NCBI RefSeq assembly: GCF_019355555.1
Contig: NZ_CP072144.1
Coordinates: 124,001 to 188,000 of the forward strand
Source of the DNA: Rhizobium sp. L51/94
Lineage (GTDB): Bacteria; Pseudomonadota; Alphaproteobacteria; Rhizobiales; Rhizobiaceae
Direction: 5' to 3'
DNA length: 64,000 nt
The notes beneath the pieces are model-generated. The model was not told the DNA's origin. It did no database searches and saw only the letters and a program-made list of their open reading frames with translations. This document shows positions 8,750-17,373 of the stretch, piece by piece. Each line of letters begins with the position of its first letter. Position 1 is the first letter of the stretch. Both the position numbers and the translations under genes were made by a program.

Positions 8750-9322
8750 ATGAAAACCTTGAATCTGCCCAAGCGGTATATCTGCGGCATCGACGAGCTG
8801 GCAGCGCGGTCCGGGCATGGCATTACCCATGTCCTGTCGCTGGTGGATCCGGAGCTTCCGGAGATGGAGCATTTCGAAGCCTATGGCAGCACCCGCCGCC
8901 TCGTCTTGAAGATGCACGATATCATCGAGCCCAAGCCCGGCATGATCCTGCCGGAAAAATCGCACATGAAATCCATTCTCGAATTCGGCCATCTGGTCGA
9001 GACCGAAAGCAACTCCTTCGGCTCGCTGCTGGTCCATTGCCATATGGGCGTATCGCGCTCGACCGCTGCGATGGTAGCGATCATGGCGCAGGCCCATCCG
9101 GAAGAGGCGGAAGATCACGTCTTCGAAACGCTCCGCCGCATCCGCCCGCAAGCCTGGCCGAACTCGCTGATGATCCGCTACGCCGACGAACAGCTCGACC
9201 GCGAGGGCAAGCTCACCGCCGCGCTGCGCCGCCACTACGCCGTGCAGCTGGCAACGACCCCCGACGTCGGCACCTGGATGAGCTCGCTCGGACGCCAACG
9301 CGAAGTCGACATGGCAGAATGA
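8750..9322 (+). CDS. Protein tyrosine/dual-specificity phosphatase
   Basis: A 190-aa cytosolic protein with the Cys-X5-Arg signature HCHMGVSRS: C97 nucleophile, R103 phosphate-binding, and D57 (MHDIIEP) a likely general acid. The size and motif suit the DSP-like tyrosine phosphatases common as single genes in rhizobia. ATG 8750 has AAGGA 7 nt upstream, better than the in-frame upstream start. No partner kinase is next to it, so the substrate is unknown. Confidence 0.87.
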   Translation: MKTLNLPKRYICGIDELAARSGHGITHVLSLVDPELPEMEHFEAYGSTRRLVLKMHDIIEPKPGMILPEKSHMKSILEFGHLVETESNSFGSLLVHCHMGVSRSTAAMVAIMAQAHPEEAEDHVFETLRRIRPQAWPNSLMIRYADEQLDREGKLTAALRRHYAVQLATTPDVGTWMSSLGRQREVDMAE

Positions 9323-9423
9323 CGCATCCGTGGCCGGCGAACACCTCAATGGTCGCCGGTCACACCGTACTGCATCAGACACTTGCGAGCCCAGCGGCGG
9401 AATGACGGCGAATCACCACGGCG

Positions 9424-9522
9424 TCAATTATGGAAGCTGCCGGCTCGTTTAAGCCAAAAAGTAGCCAACGCAGCGATCGCGAAAATCCCGGAGAACCAGA
9501 AGAAAAATTCAAAAAACGACAT
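9424..9522 (-). CDS. Possible 32-aa single-span membrane small protein
   Basis: An ATG at 9522 opens a 33-codon frame ending at 9424. The peptide starts MSFFEFFFWFSGIFAIAA and ends LKRAGSFHN, that is, one hydrophobic helix followed by a positively charged end, as in many bacterial small membrane proteins. The ribosome site is weak (CCGAG). It lies alone in a 292-bp spacer between the phosphatase and SleB genes, antisense to both. Coding status rests on composition only. Confidence 0.35.
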   Translation of the reverse strand: MSFFEFFFWFSGIFAIAALATFWLKRAGSFHN

Positions 9523-9614
9523 CTCGGAAAAAATGAATTTGGAATACGTAAAGTTTTTGTTAAGACGTTGCGTCGATACAAGTATGGGCCATACCAAACA
9601 GGAGGCACCTGCCG

Positions 9615-10397
9615 TTGCGGACGCATAGTGATTGGATGAAATCCTTCGTGGGGATTTTTGTTGTCGGACTGACTATGGCAGGGTGCACGACCATGCCGAA
9701 GCCCGAGACCAAGCCAGTTACCCGCACGAAGACCGCCAACGGCGCTGTCAAAGTGACCTACAATTACACCCGCGAAGACCGCGAATGCCTGAAGCGGGCG
9801 ATGTACGCGGAATCGCTGGCCTCCGACCCCGATGGCTATCTGGCGGTCGGCACCGTCGTTGCCAATCGCCTGACCTCGCCGGCTTACCCGAAAACCATTT
9901 GTGGCGTCGTGGGCCAGGAAAAGCAGTTTGCCCCCGGCGTCATGAAAGTCGTCATCAAGGACCAGGCCGAGCCGACCCTCGATGCGGCCGCCGATGCCAT
10001 CCTGCATGGCGAGCGGCATCCGGCGCTGGAAAGCGCGATGTTCTTCCATACGCAGGGACTGAAATATCCGTATGGCAACATGCACTACGTCGCCGTTGCC
10101 GGCGGCAACGCATTTTACGAGAAGCGTGCCAAGGACGGTACGCTCGAGACGCCGCCGCCGCTGCCGGCCTATGAAGTCGCTATGAACTACGTCGGCAACC
10201 AGCAGGCTTCCGAGCAGATCACATCGCCGCAATTCGATCACCTGCTGCCAGCCACAGGCCCGGTCCCGGCCTTTACCGCCGCAACTGCCTTTGCCCCGAC
10301 AGCAATGAAGCCGATCGATACCGCATTCACGGTGCCGCAGAAGGTCGTTGTCCCGATAGAGCGTCCGGATTACGCGATCTCCGGGCCACTTAACTAA
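9615..10397 (+). CDS. SleB/CwlJ-type cell wall hydrolase, probable lipoprotein
   Basis: A 260-aa envelope protein with a hydrolase_2 (SleB/CwlJ) domain at about 50-160. CLKRAMYAESLASDPDGY carries the presumed catalytic glutamate, and the VVANRL and PKTICGVV motifs follow. The N-terminus is a lipoprotein signal ending MAGC. A TTG start at 9615 is chosen because GGAGG lies 9 nt upstream; ATG 9636 has no such site. In Rhizobiales, SleB-like proteins cut peptidoglycan outside sporulation. The C-terminal 90 residues are low-complexity, Ala/Pro/Thr-rich. Confidence 0.83.
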   Translation: MRTHSDWMKSFVGIFVVGLTMAGCTTMPKPETKPVTRTKTANGAVKVTYNYTREDRECLKRAMYAESLASDPDGYLAVGTVVANRLTSPAYPKTICGVVGQEKQFAPGVMKVVIKDQAEPTLDAAADAILHGERHPALESAMFFHTQGLKYPYGNMHYVAVAGGNAFYEKRAKDGTLETPPPLPAYEVAMNYVGNQQASEQITSPQFDHLLPATGPVPAFTAATAFAPTAMKPIDTAFTVPQKVVVPIERPDYAISGPLN

Positions 10398-10409
10398 AAG
10401 CGACACGTC

Positions 10410-10436
10410 AGCGGGTTTGCGACCTGCGAGCCCGCT
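10410..10436. terminator. Hairpin between convergent genes
   Basis: AGCGGG (10410-10415) pairs with CCCGCT (10431-10436). It sits between the convergent stop codons of the SleB-like gene and the 71-aa gene. No U-run follows, so intrinsic termination is uncertain. Confidence 0.35.
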
Positions 10437-10650
10437 ACCAGTTTCCTGGATCGGCTGTATGGTCGATCTCGGCAAATTCCTCCGCCACCTTGCGGTCGAG
10501 AACGATTTCCCCGGACACCTGCGCGCCTTCCATCAGGGTATATATCAGGGGTGCCGCCGCCTTGCTGAGTTCCTGATACATCAGCAAAGCCGCTTCATCG
10601 GCACTGTCGGCTTCGATCTCGCGGATCACGGCGATCTTGAATTTCTGCAT
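10435..10650 (-). CDS. Conserved-looking 71-aa hypothetical protein
   Basis: Starts MQKFKIAVIREIEADSADEA, with a beta-strand then helix pattern, and ends in an acidic segment. A strong AAAGGA ribosome site lies just upstream of ATG 10650, and base composition matches neighbours, so it is probably real. I do not recognise a family. It is downstream of the SDR gene on the same strand (96-bp gap). Confidence 0.6.
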   Translation of the reverse strand: MQKFKIAVIREIEADSADEAALLMYQELSKAAAPLIYTLMEGAQVSGEIVLDRKVAEEFAEIDHTADPGNW

Positions 10651-10746
10651 GGATTTTTCCTTTCAGGGCGCCGACGCCATCCCGACCGGACGGCGCCGTT
10701 CTGTCGTCCTTGCCATGTAAGCCCGTGCCGCGAAAAGGCCAGCGTC

Positions 10747-11478
10747 TCAGACGTGCTGCCCGCCGCTGATGTGGATTTCAGCACCGTTAATGTACGAGGA
10801 TGCAGCGGTGCAGAGGAAGTGGATCGTCTCTGCAACCTCCATCGGCGACCCCAGTCGCCCCATCGGCACATCGCGTCTGACGATGTCGTCTGTCCCCGGG
10901 GACAGCATCGACGTGGCGATTTCTCCGGGGGCGATAGCGTTGGCGCGAATACCCATCGGTGCAAATTCATGGGCCAGCTCGCGGGTCAACGACGCCAGCC
11001 CGGCTTTCGATGCAGCATAGGCAACGCCCGCAAACGGGTGGACGCGAGAGCCGGCGATGGAGGTGACGTTGACGATCGATCCCTTGGCCTTTTCCAGTTC
11101 CGGACGAAGTTCGCGCGCCAGTAGGGCTATCGAGATGAGATTGACGTTCATCACCTTCGTCCACGTCTGGGCATCGGTCGCGCTGACGCCGAGCCGGGTC
11201 TGATCCGGCCCCTTCGGCGATATGCCGGCATTGTTAACCAGCGCATGCAACGCACCCTCCGGCAACCTCTCGCGCACCGTGGCGGCAAGCCGTTCGATCT
11301 GGTCAAGCTCCGACAGATCGGCCTGGATATGGCTTTCCCGCGCGGCCGGCCAGGGGCAGTCCTCGGACGACTGTCGCGATACCGTCAGGATCTGCCAGCC
11401 TTTTTCCGTGAAGAATTTGACCGTCGCGTGCCCGATCCCACGGCTTGCGCCGGTCAACAACATGATATTTCTGGTCAT
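10747..11478 (-). CDS. SDR-family NAD(P)-dependent oxidoreductase
   Basis: A 243-aa classical short-chain dehydrogenase. TGASRGIG at residues 9-16 binds the cofactor, NNAG lies near residue 87, a catalytic serine occurs in VNVTSIAG, and YAASK supplies Tyr/Lys. It ends with the typical SGGQHV segment. Substrate is not evident; FabG-like and sugar/alcohol dehydrogenases share these features. ATG 11478 follows GGAAAGA. It is divergent from minC with a 285-bp spacer. Confidence 0.88.
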   Translation of the reverse strand: MTRNIMLLTGASRGIGHATVKFFTEKGWQILTVSRQSSEDCPWPAARESHIQADLSELDQIERLAATVRERLPEGALHALVNNAGISPKGPDQTRLGVSATDAQTWTKVMNVNLISIALLARELRPELEKAKGSIVNVTSIAGSRVHPFAGVAYAASKAGLASLTRELAHEFAPMGIRANAIAPGEIATSMLSPGTDDIVRRDVPMGRLGSPMEVAETIHFLCTAASSYINGAEIHISGGQHV

Positions 11479-11707
11479 TTCTTTCCACCCACCGCAATTT
11501 CAGGAAGCCGTGACGGGGGCGCCACGATCATTCGCCATTGCACGACTTGCAGACGTTTGATGCGTAAAAGCAATGCATTTTGCAAGCATCGCCACGGTTC
11601 TCGACGGTCGCGCCTGAGCGGCTCCCGCTGCTGCTGCCGGGGCGCCCGCAACACACTTGCACCATTGCCGAAAATTTCGTGCCCCGGCGCCGGGCACGGG
11701 GATGAAA

Positions 11708-11723
11708 TTAACACTCTGTTAAC
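11708..11723. promoter_or_regulatory. CtrA-type binding site upstream of minCDE
   Basis: TTAA-N7-TTAAC at 11708-11723 is a full match to the CtrA consensus (TTAA-N7-TTAA), 41 bp before minC. CtrA is the alphaproteobacterial cell-cycle regulator, and direct control of min genes by CtrA has been described in Sinorhizobium, so the placement is plausible. Confidence 0.65.
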
Positions 11724-11763
11724 CAAATCGCCCTTAAACATCGTCAATGAATTCTTAACGCAG

Positions 11764-12486
11764 ATGACCAAATTGCTAACAGATGCTCGCTCGATTCGCA
11801 TTAAAGGCCGCTCGTTTCTGGCGGTCATGCTATCCCCCGATCTGCCGTTTGACGACTGGCTGATCAGGCTGGACGATCTGGCCGCGCGCTCTGCAGGCTT
11901 TTTCCTCGGACGTCCCGTCGTCCTCGACGTGACGGACCTGCCGATAGACCGGGCACAGCTGAAGGCTCTGATTGCCGAACTTTCGAGCCGCAACGTCAGC
12001 ATCATGGGCATCGAGGGCGGACGTCCCTCGATCCTCGGGCCGGGCATGCCGCCGGCGCTGAAGGGCGGCCGTCCCGTTGCCGACTTCGAGGTTGCCTCGA
12101 AGGAGCCGGACGCCGATGCACCCGCCAAGCCGGTAGTGACCGAGCCGCGGCCTGCGACACAATCGCTGGTCATCCGCGAGCCGGTTCGCTCCGGCCAGTC
12201 GGTGATCTTTCCGGAAGGCGACGTCACCGTCATCGGCTCGGTCGCCTCTGGCGCCGAGATCGTCGCCGGCGGGTCGGTGCACATCTACGGAACACTCAGA
12301 GGCCGCGTCATGGCGGGCTCTGTCGGACACGCCTCTGCGCGCATCTTCTGCCGGAAACTCGAGGCCGAGCTGGTCGCGATCGATGGCGTCTACAAGATGG
12401 CGGAGGACCTCGCTCCAGAGCTTCACGGGCAAGCCGTGCAACTCTGGCTCGAGGACGACAGGATCATGGCAGAGAAACTCAATTAA
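11764..12486 (+). CDS. minC: MinC, septum site-determining inhibitor of FtsZ
   Basis: A 240-aa cytosolic FtsZ-polymerisation inhibitor. The N-terminal domain is about 1-100, followed by an Ala/Pro linker (about 115-140) and a C-terminal beta-helix domain (about 145-235) with GDVTVIGSVASGAEIVAGG and HIYGTLRGR, the MinD-binding region. The frame is open further upstream, but ATG 11764 gives the family's length and N-terminus (MTKLLTDARSIRIKGRS). First gene of minCDE, 33 bp before minD. Confidence 0.95.
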   Translation: MTKLLTDARSIRIKGRSFLAVMLSPDLPFDDWLIRLDDLAARSAGFFLGRPVVLDVTDLPIDRAQLKALIAELSSRNVSIMGIEGGRPSILGPGMPPALKGGRPVADFEVASKEPDADAPAKPVVTEPRPATQSLVIREPVRSGQSVIFPEGDVTVIGSVASGAEIVAGGSVHIYGTLRGRVMAGSVGHASARIFCRKLEAELVAIDGVYKMAEDLAPELHGQAVQLWLEDDRIMAEKLN

Positions 12487-12519
12487 GCCGGATGCCGGCA
12501 GGGACATAAGGAGAGCGAG

Positions 12520-13335
12520 ATGGGGAAAGTCGTCGTCGTAACATCGGGCAAGGGCGGAGTTGGCAAGACCACGTCGACTGCAGCTCTGGGGGCAGCCTTG
12601 GCGCAGCGCAACGAGAAGGTCGTGGTCGTCGATTTCGACGTCGGCCTCAGAAATCTCGACCTCATCATGGGCGCCGAGCGCCGGGTCGTCTACGATCTCA
12701 TCAACGTTATCCAGGGCGATGCCAAGCTGACGCAGGCGCTGATCCGCGACAAGCGGCTTGAAAACCTGTTCCTCCTGCCGGCTTCCCAGACCCGCGACAA
12801 GGATAACCTGACGGAAGAGGGCGTCGAGCGCGTCATCACCGATCTGAAGCGCCATTTCGACTGGATCATTTGCGACAGCCCGGCCGGCATCGAGCGCGGC
12901 GCGACGCTTGCCATGCGCCATGCCGACGTTGCCGTGGTCGTCACCAATCCGGAAGTTTCGTCGGTGCGCGACAGCGACCGCATCATCGGCCTGCTGGATT
13001 CCAAGACTGCCAAGGCCGAACGCGGCGAACGGATGGAAAAGCACCTGCTGCTGACCCGCTACGACGCCAACCGCGCCGAGCGCGGCGACATGCTGAAGGT
13101 CGAGGACGTGCTGGAAATCCTTTCCATCCCTCTGCTCGGCATCATTCCGGAAAGCATGGACGTGCTGCGCGCCTCGAATGTCGGCGCGCCCGTGACCATC
13201 GCCGAAAGCCGCAGTGCCGCTGCCATGGCCTATTTCGACGCCGCCCGCCGTCTTGCCGGCGAAGCCTTGCCAATCGCAATGCCGAGCGACAAGCGCAATA
13301 TTTTCGACAAGCTTTTCGGTCGGAGAGCAGCATGA
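12520..13335 (+). CDS. minD: MinD, septum site-determining ATPase
   Basis: A 271-aa ParA/MinD ATPase that recruits MinC to the membrane. It carries a deviant Walker A GKGGVGKTT at residues 10-18, switch motif FDVGLRNLD near residue 44, and a Walker B-like ICDSPAGIE near 120. The C-terminal KRNIFDKLFGRRAA is the amphipathic membrane-targeting helix. The AAGGAGAG ribosome site precedes ATG 12520. The stop overlaps the minE start (ATGA), implying translational coupling. Confidence 0.98.
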   Translation: MGKVVVVTSGKGGVGKTTSTAALGAALAQRNEKVVVVDFDVGLRNLDLIMGAERRVVYDLINVIQGDAKLTQALIRDKRLENLFLLPASQTRDKDNLTEEGVERVITDLKRHFDWIICDSPAGIERGATLAMRHADVAVVVTNPEVSSVRDSDRIIGLLDSKTAKAERGERMEKHLLLTRYDANRAERGDMLKVEDVLEILSIPLLGIIPESMDVLRASNVGAPVTIAESRSAAAMAYFDAARRLAGEALPIAMPSDKRNIFDKLFGRRAA

Positions 13336-13589
13336 ACATTTTCAAGCTTTTCAACAGGCAGAGAACCGCTCCTGCCGCCCGCGAACGGCTGCAGCTGCTT
13401 CTTGCCCACGAACGGTCGTCATCCGGCTCGGACCTGATCACCCTGCTCAGGGAAGAGATCCTTGCGGTTATCTCCAAGCATGTGCAGCTCGACAACGACA
13501 AGGTGCAGGTGAAAATCGAGCGTTCGGAATTCGTCTCGACGCTTGAAATCGACGTCGAATTGCCGCTCAATGCAGCGATTGCTGCGTGA
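13332..13589 (+). CDS. minE: MinE, topological specificity factor
   Basis: An 85-aa protein that stimulates MinD ATPase and drives Min oscillation. The N-terminal MNIFKLFNRQ is the membrane-binding segment; the anti-MinCD helix (ARERLQLLLAHER) spans about 18-30, and the C-terminal half is the dimerising beta domain. ATG 13332 overlaps the minD stop by four bases. Confidence 0.97.
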   Translation: MNIFKLFNRQRTAPAARERLQLLLAHERSSSGSDLITLLREEILAVISKHVQLDNDKVQVKIERSEFVSTLEIDVELPLNAAIAA

Positions 13590-13665
13590 TGCAACAGGGG
13601 CGTGACCGGCAGCGGTCATGCCCCCCAGCCGTTGTTTTCCGCGCGTAAGATCAGACGGGATCCCG

Positions 13666-14055
13666 ATGGCCGAGACATTCAACCCACCCTCCGTTCGCCG
13701 CCCTTTCGGCCATTACAATCACGGCCTGCTGGTGCCACCCGGCGCCTCCTTGCTGGTGACATCCGGCCAGCTGGGCATCGCCGCCGACGATACCATCCCC
13801 GACGGCGTCACGGCCCAGGCCGAGCTCTGCTTCCAGGCAATCGCCGCTATCTTATCGGAAGCGGGGATGGATTTTTCTGACGTTATCCGCATCTCAGGCT
13901 TCGTCACCCGCCGCGAGGACTTCGCCCCCTACATGGCTGTCCGCGATCGCTACACGCTCGACCCCAAGCCGGTCTCGACGCTGATCATCGTCAGCGGCTT
14001 TACGCGCCCGGAATTCCTGGTGGAAGTCGAAGTGACGGCAGCCAAGGTCAACTGA
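13666..14055 (+). CDS. RidA-family protein (YjgF/YER057c/UK114)
   Basis: A 129-aa member of the Rid family, which hydrolyses reactive enamine/imine intermediates. Family features: GLLVPPGASLLVTSGQLG, a mid-protein helix QAELCFQAIAAIL, and the C-terminal PEFLVEVEVTA strand. The arginine typical of active RidA (S-R-T/A context) is not obvious, so a RidB-like subgroup is possible. ATG 13666 is preferred to an upstream start since MAETF begins the conserved part. It is 76 bp after minE but unlikely to be part of that system. Confidence 0.83.
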   Translation: MAETFNPPSVRRPFGHYNHGLLVPPGASLLVTSGQLGIAADDTIPDGVTAQAELCFQAIAAILSEAGMDFSDVIRISGFVTRREDFAPYMAVRDRYTLDPKPVSTLIIVSGFTRPEFLVEVEVTAAKVN

Positions 14056-14070
14056 CAGGCGCCGCCCTGG

Positions 14071-14652
14071 CTAGAAGCGCTCCATCGCCGTCTTCACCCT
14101 TGCCATGAATGCCGCCCGGGTTTGCTCCGTGCAGTTGTTCATGTCGTAATGGGCCAGAAACGTCACCGGCTTCACCGGATTGATCTGCGCACGCAGCACC
14201 CGCTTGACGATTTTCTTCGGCGGGTTGCCGGCGACCAGCGCGCGGAGCGGCGTTGCGCCGTAGGTCAGAACCGCTGCCAGCTTGCGAATGTGCCGAAGCC
14301 GCGACTTTACCTGCCCGTCGACGAGCTCGAATGAGACGCCGGGGAGCCAGACGCGGTCGAAATAGCCCTTCAGCATCGCCGGAAAGCCAAAATTCCAGAC
14401 CGGCGTGACGATAACCAGGCCCTCGGCCTGCCGTAACCGCTGGACATAGGGCTCAACCAGTTCGGTATTCTGCGGGTAGTCGTGGTAGATCAGCCGGTCG
14501 TGTCGCGAGAGAACCGGGTCGAATTTCTCCGCATAGAGATCGCAACCGTCGACCGTGTGCCCGGCTGCCTCCAGGCTTGCGACCGTCTGCCGGTAAAGGG
14601 CCGCCCCATAGCTCGATTCCACCGGATGCGAATGCAGAACCAGGACCCTCAT
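14071..14652 (-). CDS. Flavodoxin-fold NAD(P)H oxidoreductase
   Basis: A 193-aa protein of the NAD(P)H dehydrogenase (quinone)/flavodoxin_2 family. MRVLVLHSHPVESSYGAAL is the first strand and phosphate loop for FMN; TPVWNFGFPAMLKGYFDR is the conserved flavin-contact segment. Last gene of the six-gene operon from 20133; its ATG overlaps the preceding stop by one base (TGATG). It may reduce a quinone or supply reduced flavin for the pathway; role inferred from context. Confidence 0.82.
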   Translation of the reverse strand: MRVLVLHSHPVESSYGAALYRQTVASLEAAGHTVDGCDLYAEKFDPVLSRHDRLIYHDYPQNTELVEPYVQRLRQAEGLVIVTPVWNFGFPAMLKGYFDRVWLPGVSFELVDGQVKSRLRHIRKLAAVLTYGATPLRALVAGNPPKKIVKRVLRAQINPVKPVTFLAHYDMNNCTEQTRAAFMARVKTAMERF

Positions 14653-16058
14653 CACCCCTCCATGACACCAGCAAGCCCCGGAAAGAGATAATTCTTTCCG
14701 GCAGTAAAATCGAAATCTGGATTGTCCCAGGCGATCATCTTGCCGGGATTGAGCAAGCCCTTCGGGTCCGTCTCGTGCTTGAAGGCCAGCTGTATCTTGT
14801 CGGTGCGCTTCATGCCGCCTTCCTCGAGCGTGTAGCGATGCGGATTGAAGACCGGGCAACCGTGATCCTGGTGGATCTGGATGATCTCCTCCAGCCGCGC
14901 CTCCGTCGTGTAGCGCACCAGCGGCAGGCCGGAGCACTGGACCTGGCCGTCGAACCGCATGAATTCGAGATGACCGGGCACCTCGTCGCCGAAGATCGCG
15001 GTCATCTCGGCGACCTTCGCGACGTGGTCGGGGCCGGGATACTGGATCTGGAGGTAGGTCAGACCGGGGTCGACCTTCAAAGCGCGCAGCGTAGTGTGGT
15101 TCCAGGCCAGCTCATAGGCGTGCGGGATGCCCTTCATGCTTTCGACCGTGTCGGAGCGGAAGATCACCTCGGCCTTCTGCGACGCTGCGAAGGCGAGGAA
15201 GGCATCCATCGAATGAGGCGCGATCATAAGCACCACGACGGACTGGCCCTCGCGGATGTAGGGCTTGTGGCGGGTGAAGTAGTCGTAAGGGATAGGCGCT
15301 GCGATCGGGGCGATTTCCTTGACAAGGATGCCGTTGCATTTCGCCAGCGCATCCGAAAAGCGCACCGACGCCATGAAGTCGTCGTAGCCGACCAGCACGT
15401 CGATCCAGTCGTAGGCCGGCGCCAGCGGCATTTCGATCTCGGTGATGATGCCGTTGGTGCCGTAGGCATGACTGACCTTCTGCAGGTCCCAGCCGGTGAG
15501 GTCGAGGACGCGGGGTTCGGCCTCCATCGTCACGACCCGCAGCCGCAGTATGTTGCCGATATCGCGAAGACCGCCCCAGGTAATCGAGCCGACGCCGCCG
15601 GAGCCGCCGGCGATGAAGCCGCCAATGGTAGCCGTCTGCTTGGTCGAGGGATGGAAGCGTAGCTCCTGGCCGGAATGGGCCTTGGTCTGCTTGTCGAGAT
15701 CGGCAATGACGATGCCGGGCTCGCAGATGACACGGCCGGGGTGGATTTCCTTGATCTTGTCCATGCCGGCGAGATTGAGGACGATACCGCCGGAAAGCGG
15801 CATGGCCTGTCCGTAGTTGCCGGTGCCGGCACCGCGCGGCGTGACCGGCACGCCATGGGCGAAGGCCACTTTCAGGGTCCGGATGACCTCCGCCTCGGTC
15901 TTCGGCGTCACCACCAGATCGGCGGTTACATTGTCGAGTTGCGCCTTGAGGATCGGCGAATACCAGAAGAAATCTCGGCTTTTCTGGCGCACCAGCGCCG
16001 GATTGTCCTCGACCGCGATGCCCTCGAGTTCCTGTTTGATCAGTTGATAATCCGGCAT
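14652..16058 (-). CDS. FAD-linked oxidase (GlcD/BBE-type)
   Basis: A 468-aa FAD-binding PCMH-type oxidoreductase. The FAD domain at about 40-220 has VTPRGAGTGNYGQ and GGFIAGGSGGVGS, and the C-terminal FAD-linked oxidase cap ends with the usual PKGLLNPGKM. Relatives are glycolate/lactate/aldonate dehydrogenases. ATG 16058 is chosen (GGAG 7 nt upstream, one base after the upstream stop); a start at 16088 would overlap that gene. Fifth gene of the operon. It may oxidise the product of the amidohydrolase; substrate unknown. Confidence 0.83.
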   Translation of the reverse strand: MPDYQLIKQELEGIAVEDNPALVRQKSRDFFWYSPILKAQLDNVTADLVVTPKTEAEVIRTLKVAFAHGVPVTPRGAGTGNYGQAMPLSGGIVLNLAGMDKIKEIHPGRVICEPGIVIADLDKQTKAHSGQELRFHPSTKQTATIGGFIAGGSGGVGSITWGGLRDIGNILRLRVVTMEAEPRVLDLTGWDLQKVSHAYGTNGIITEIEMPLAPAYDWIDVLVGYDDFMASVRFSDALAKCNGILVKEIAPIAAPIPYDYFTRHKPYIREGQSVVVLMIAPHSMDAFLAFAASQKAEVIFRSDTVESMKGIPHAYELAWNHTTLRALKVDPGLTYLQIQYPGPDHVAKVAEMTAIFGDEVPGHLEFMRFDGQVQCSGLPLVRYTTEARLEEIIQIHQDHGCPVFNPHRYTLEEGGMKRTDKIQLAFKHETDPKGLLNPGKMIAWDNPDFDFTAGKNYLFPGLAGVMEG

Positions 16059-16059
16059 G

Positions 16060-17373
16060 TCAGGCTCCAACGACGCTATCGAGTTCACGGTAATCGGGCA
16101 GGTTACGATCGATCATCTTGCCACGCCTGAGCACGACGCGATCGGATTGCGGCCTCGACAGAAATTCGCTCCAGCGACGGGCACTGAAGAGGACGAGATC
16201 GGCCGGCGCGCCGACGGCGATAAGCGCCATATCCGGCCGTCCGACAATGGCGGCAGCCGATGTCGTGACGACGCGGGCGGCCGTGTCCAGGGGGTGGTCG
16301 AGATGGAGGATCCGCACCGCCTCGCGGAACACCTCGACAGGATCGAGATCGCCGTATGCATAGAAGGGATCGCGGGTGTTGTCGGAGGCAACGGCTGTAG
16401 CGACGCCCGCCGCCGCCAATTCCTTGAACAGCGTTACGCCGCGCCAGCGGGGCGTGCGGTCCGGGTAGCGGTCCTGCAGGTACATGTTGCACATCGGCAG
16501 CGAGATGACCGACAGTCCGGCCTCTGCCACCAGCCCGACCGTGCGGCGTGCGGTCTCCTCGTCCTGGCGGGCCAGCGAGCAGCAATGGCCGGCCGTCACC
16601 TTGCCGGTAAAACGGTTGCGCAGGACGGCTTCGGCAACGGCCTTCAGGGTCTCGGCGGCGGGATCGTCGGTCTCGTCGATATGCAGGTCGACATCGAGCT
16701 CGTTTTCGGCTGCGGCCCGAAACAGTGTGTCGAGTTGCCAGGTGAGATCGGCGCTCATCTGCGGGACGCCGCCGAGCAGGCCGCGCTTTTCCCGCACAAC
16801 GGAAACGAGGTCGGCGAAATAGGCAGCATCGGCCATCGCATCCATCGGGAAGAGGGCGACGGCCTGCAGCGCGATCTTGTCCTTCCAGGCATCGCGTACC
16901 TCGTCGAAGACATCGAAGGAGATCCGGTGCTGCGGGCTCAGCGAATCCAGATGGGTGCGGATCAGGCTGGTGCCGTGGGCATAGGCCGAGCGCAGGGAGA
17001 ACTCCATCCGCTTCCGGACATCGTCCGAGGACCAGTGGGCCTCCCGATCGGTGCGTACTGCATCAAGCGCACCGGCAAAGGTGCCGTCCGGATTGGCGTG
17101 GCGGGCGGAGATATGGCCCTTGTCGAGATGGGTGTGGATATCGGCAAAGCACGGCCAGACCATGCCGTCCTTCAGGTCGGATCGGGCAAGCTCGATGGGT
17201 GCCGTCCCCGGCGGCAGGATCGCTTCGATCAGGCCGTCGTTGATGACGATATCGGCCTTCACGAGGCCCTCGTCGGACGCCGCGGCAAAATCCTCGACGG
17301 CAACTGCCGGCAATGTCGCATGACTGAGCACGAAGCGTCCGGCATTGGGAGGAGACAAAAAGGATGTCGACAT
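16060..17373 (-). CDS. Cytosine-deaminase-like amidohydrolase
   Basis: A 437-aa metal-dependent amidohydrolase-superfamily enzyme. Metal-site motifs are HTHLDK (about residue 80), HIDE (about 230), GHC (about 266) and SDNTRDPF (about 335), the pattern of CodA-type deaminases. This family includes cytosine, isocytosine and creatinine deaminases. Encoded between an ABC permease and an FAD oxidase, with one-base TGATG overlap at its start. It probably opens or deaminates an imported heterocycle; the exact substrate cannot be read. Confidence 0.82.
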   Translation of the reverse strand: MSTSFLSPPNAGRFVLSHATLPAVAVEDFAAASDEGLVKADIVINDGLIEAILPPGTAPIELARSDLKDGMVWPCFADIHTHLDKGHISARHANPDGTFAGALDAVRTDREAHWSSDDVRKRMEFSLRSAYAHGTSLIRTHLDSLSPQHRISFDVFDEVRDAWKDKIALQAVALFPMDAMADAAYFADLVSVVREKRGLLGGVPQMSADLTWQLDTLFRAAAENELDVDLHIDETDDPAAETLKAVAEAVLRNRFTGKVTAGHCCSLARQDEETARRTVGLVAEAGLSVISLPMCNMYLQDRYPDRTPRWRGVTLFKELAAAGVATAVASDNTRDPFYAYGDLDPVEVFREAVRILHLDHPLDTAARVVTTSAAAIVGRPDMALIAVGAPADLVLFSARRWSEFLSRPQSDRVVLRRGKMIDRNLPDYRELDSVVGA

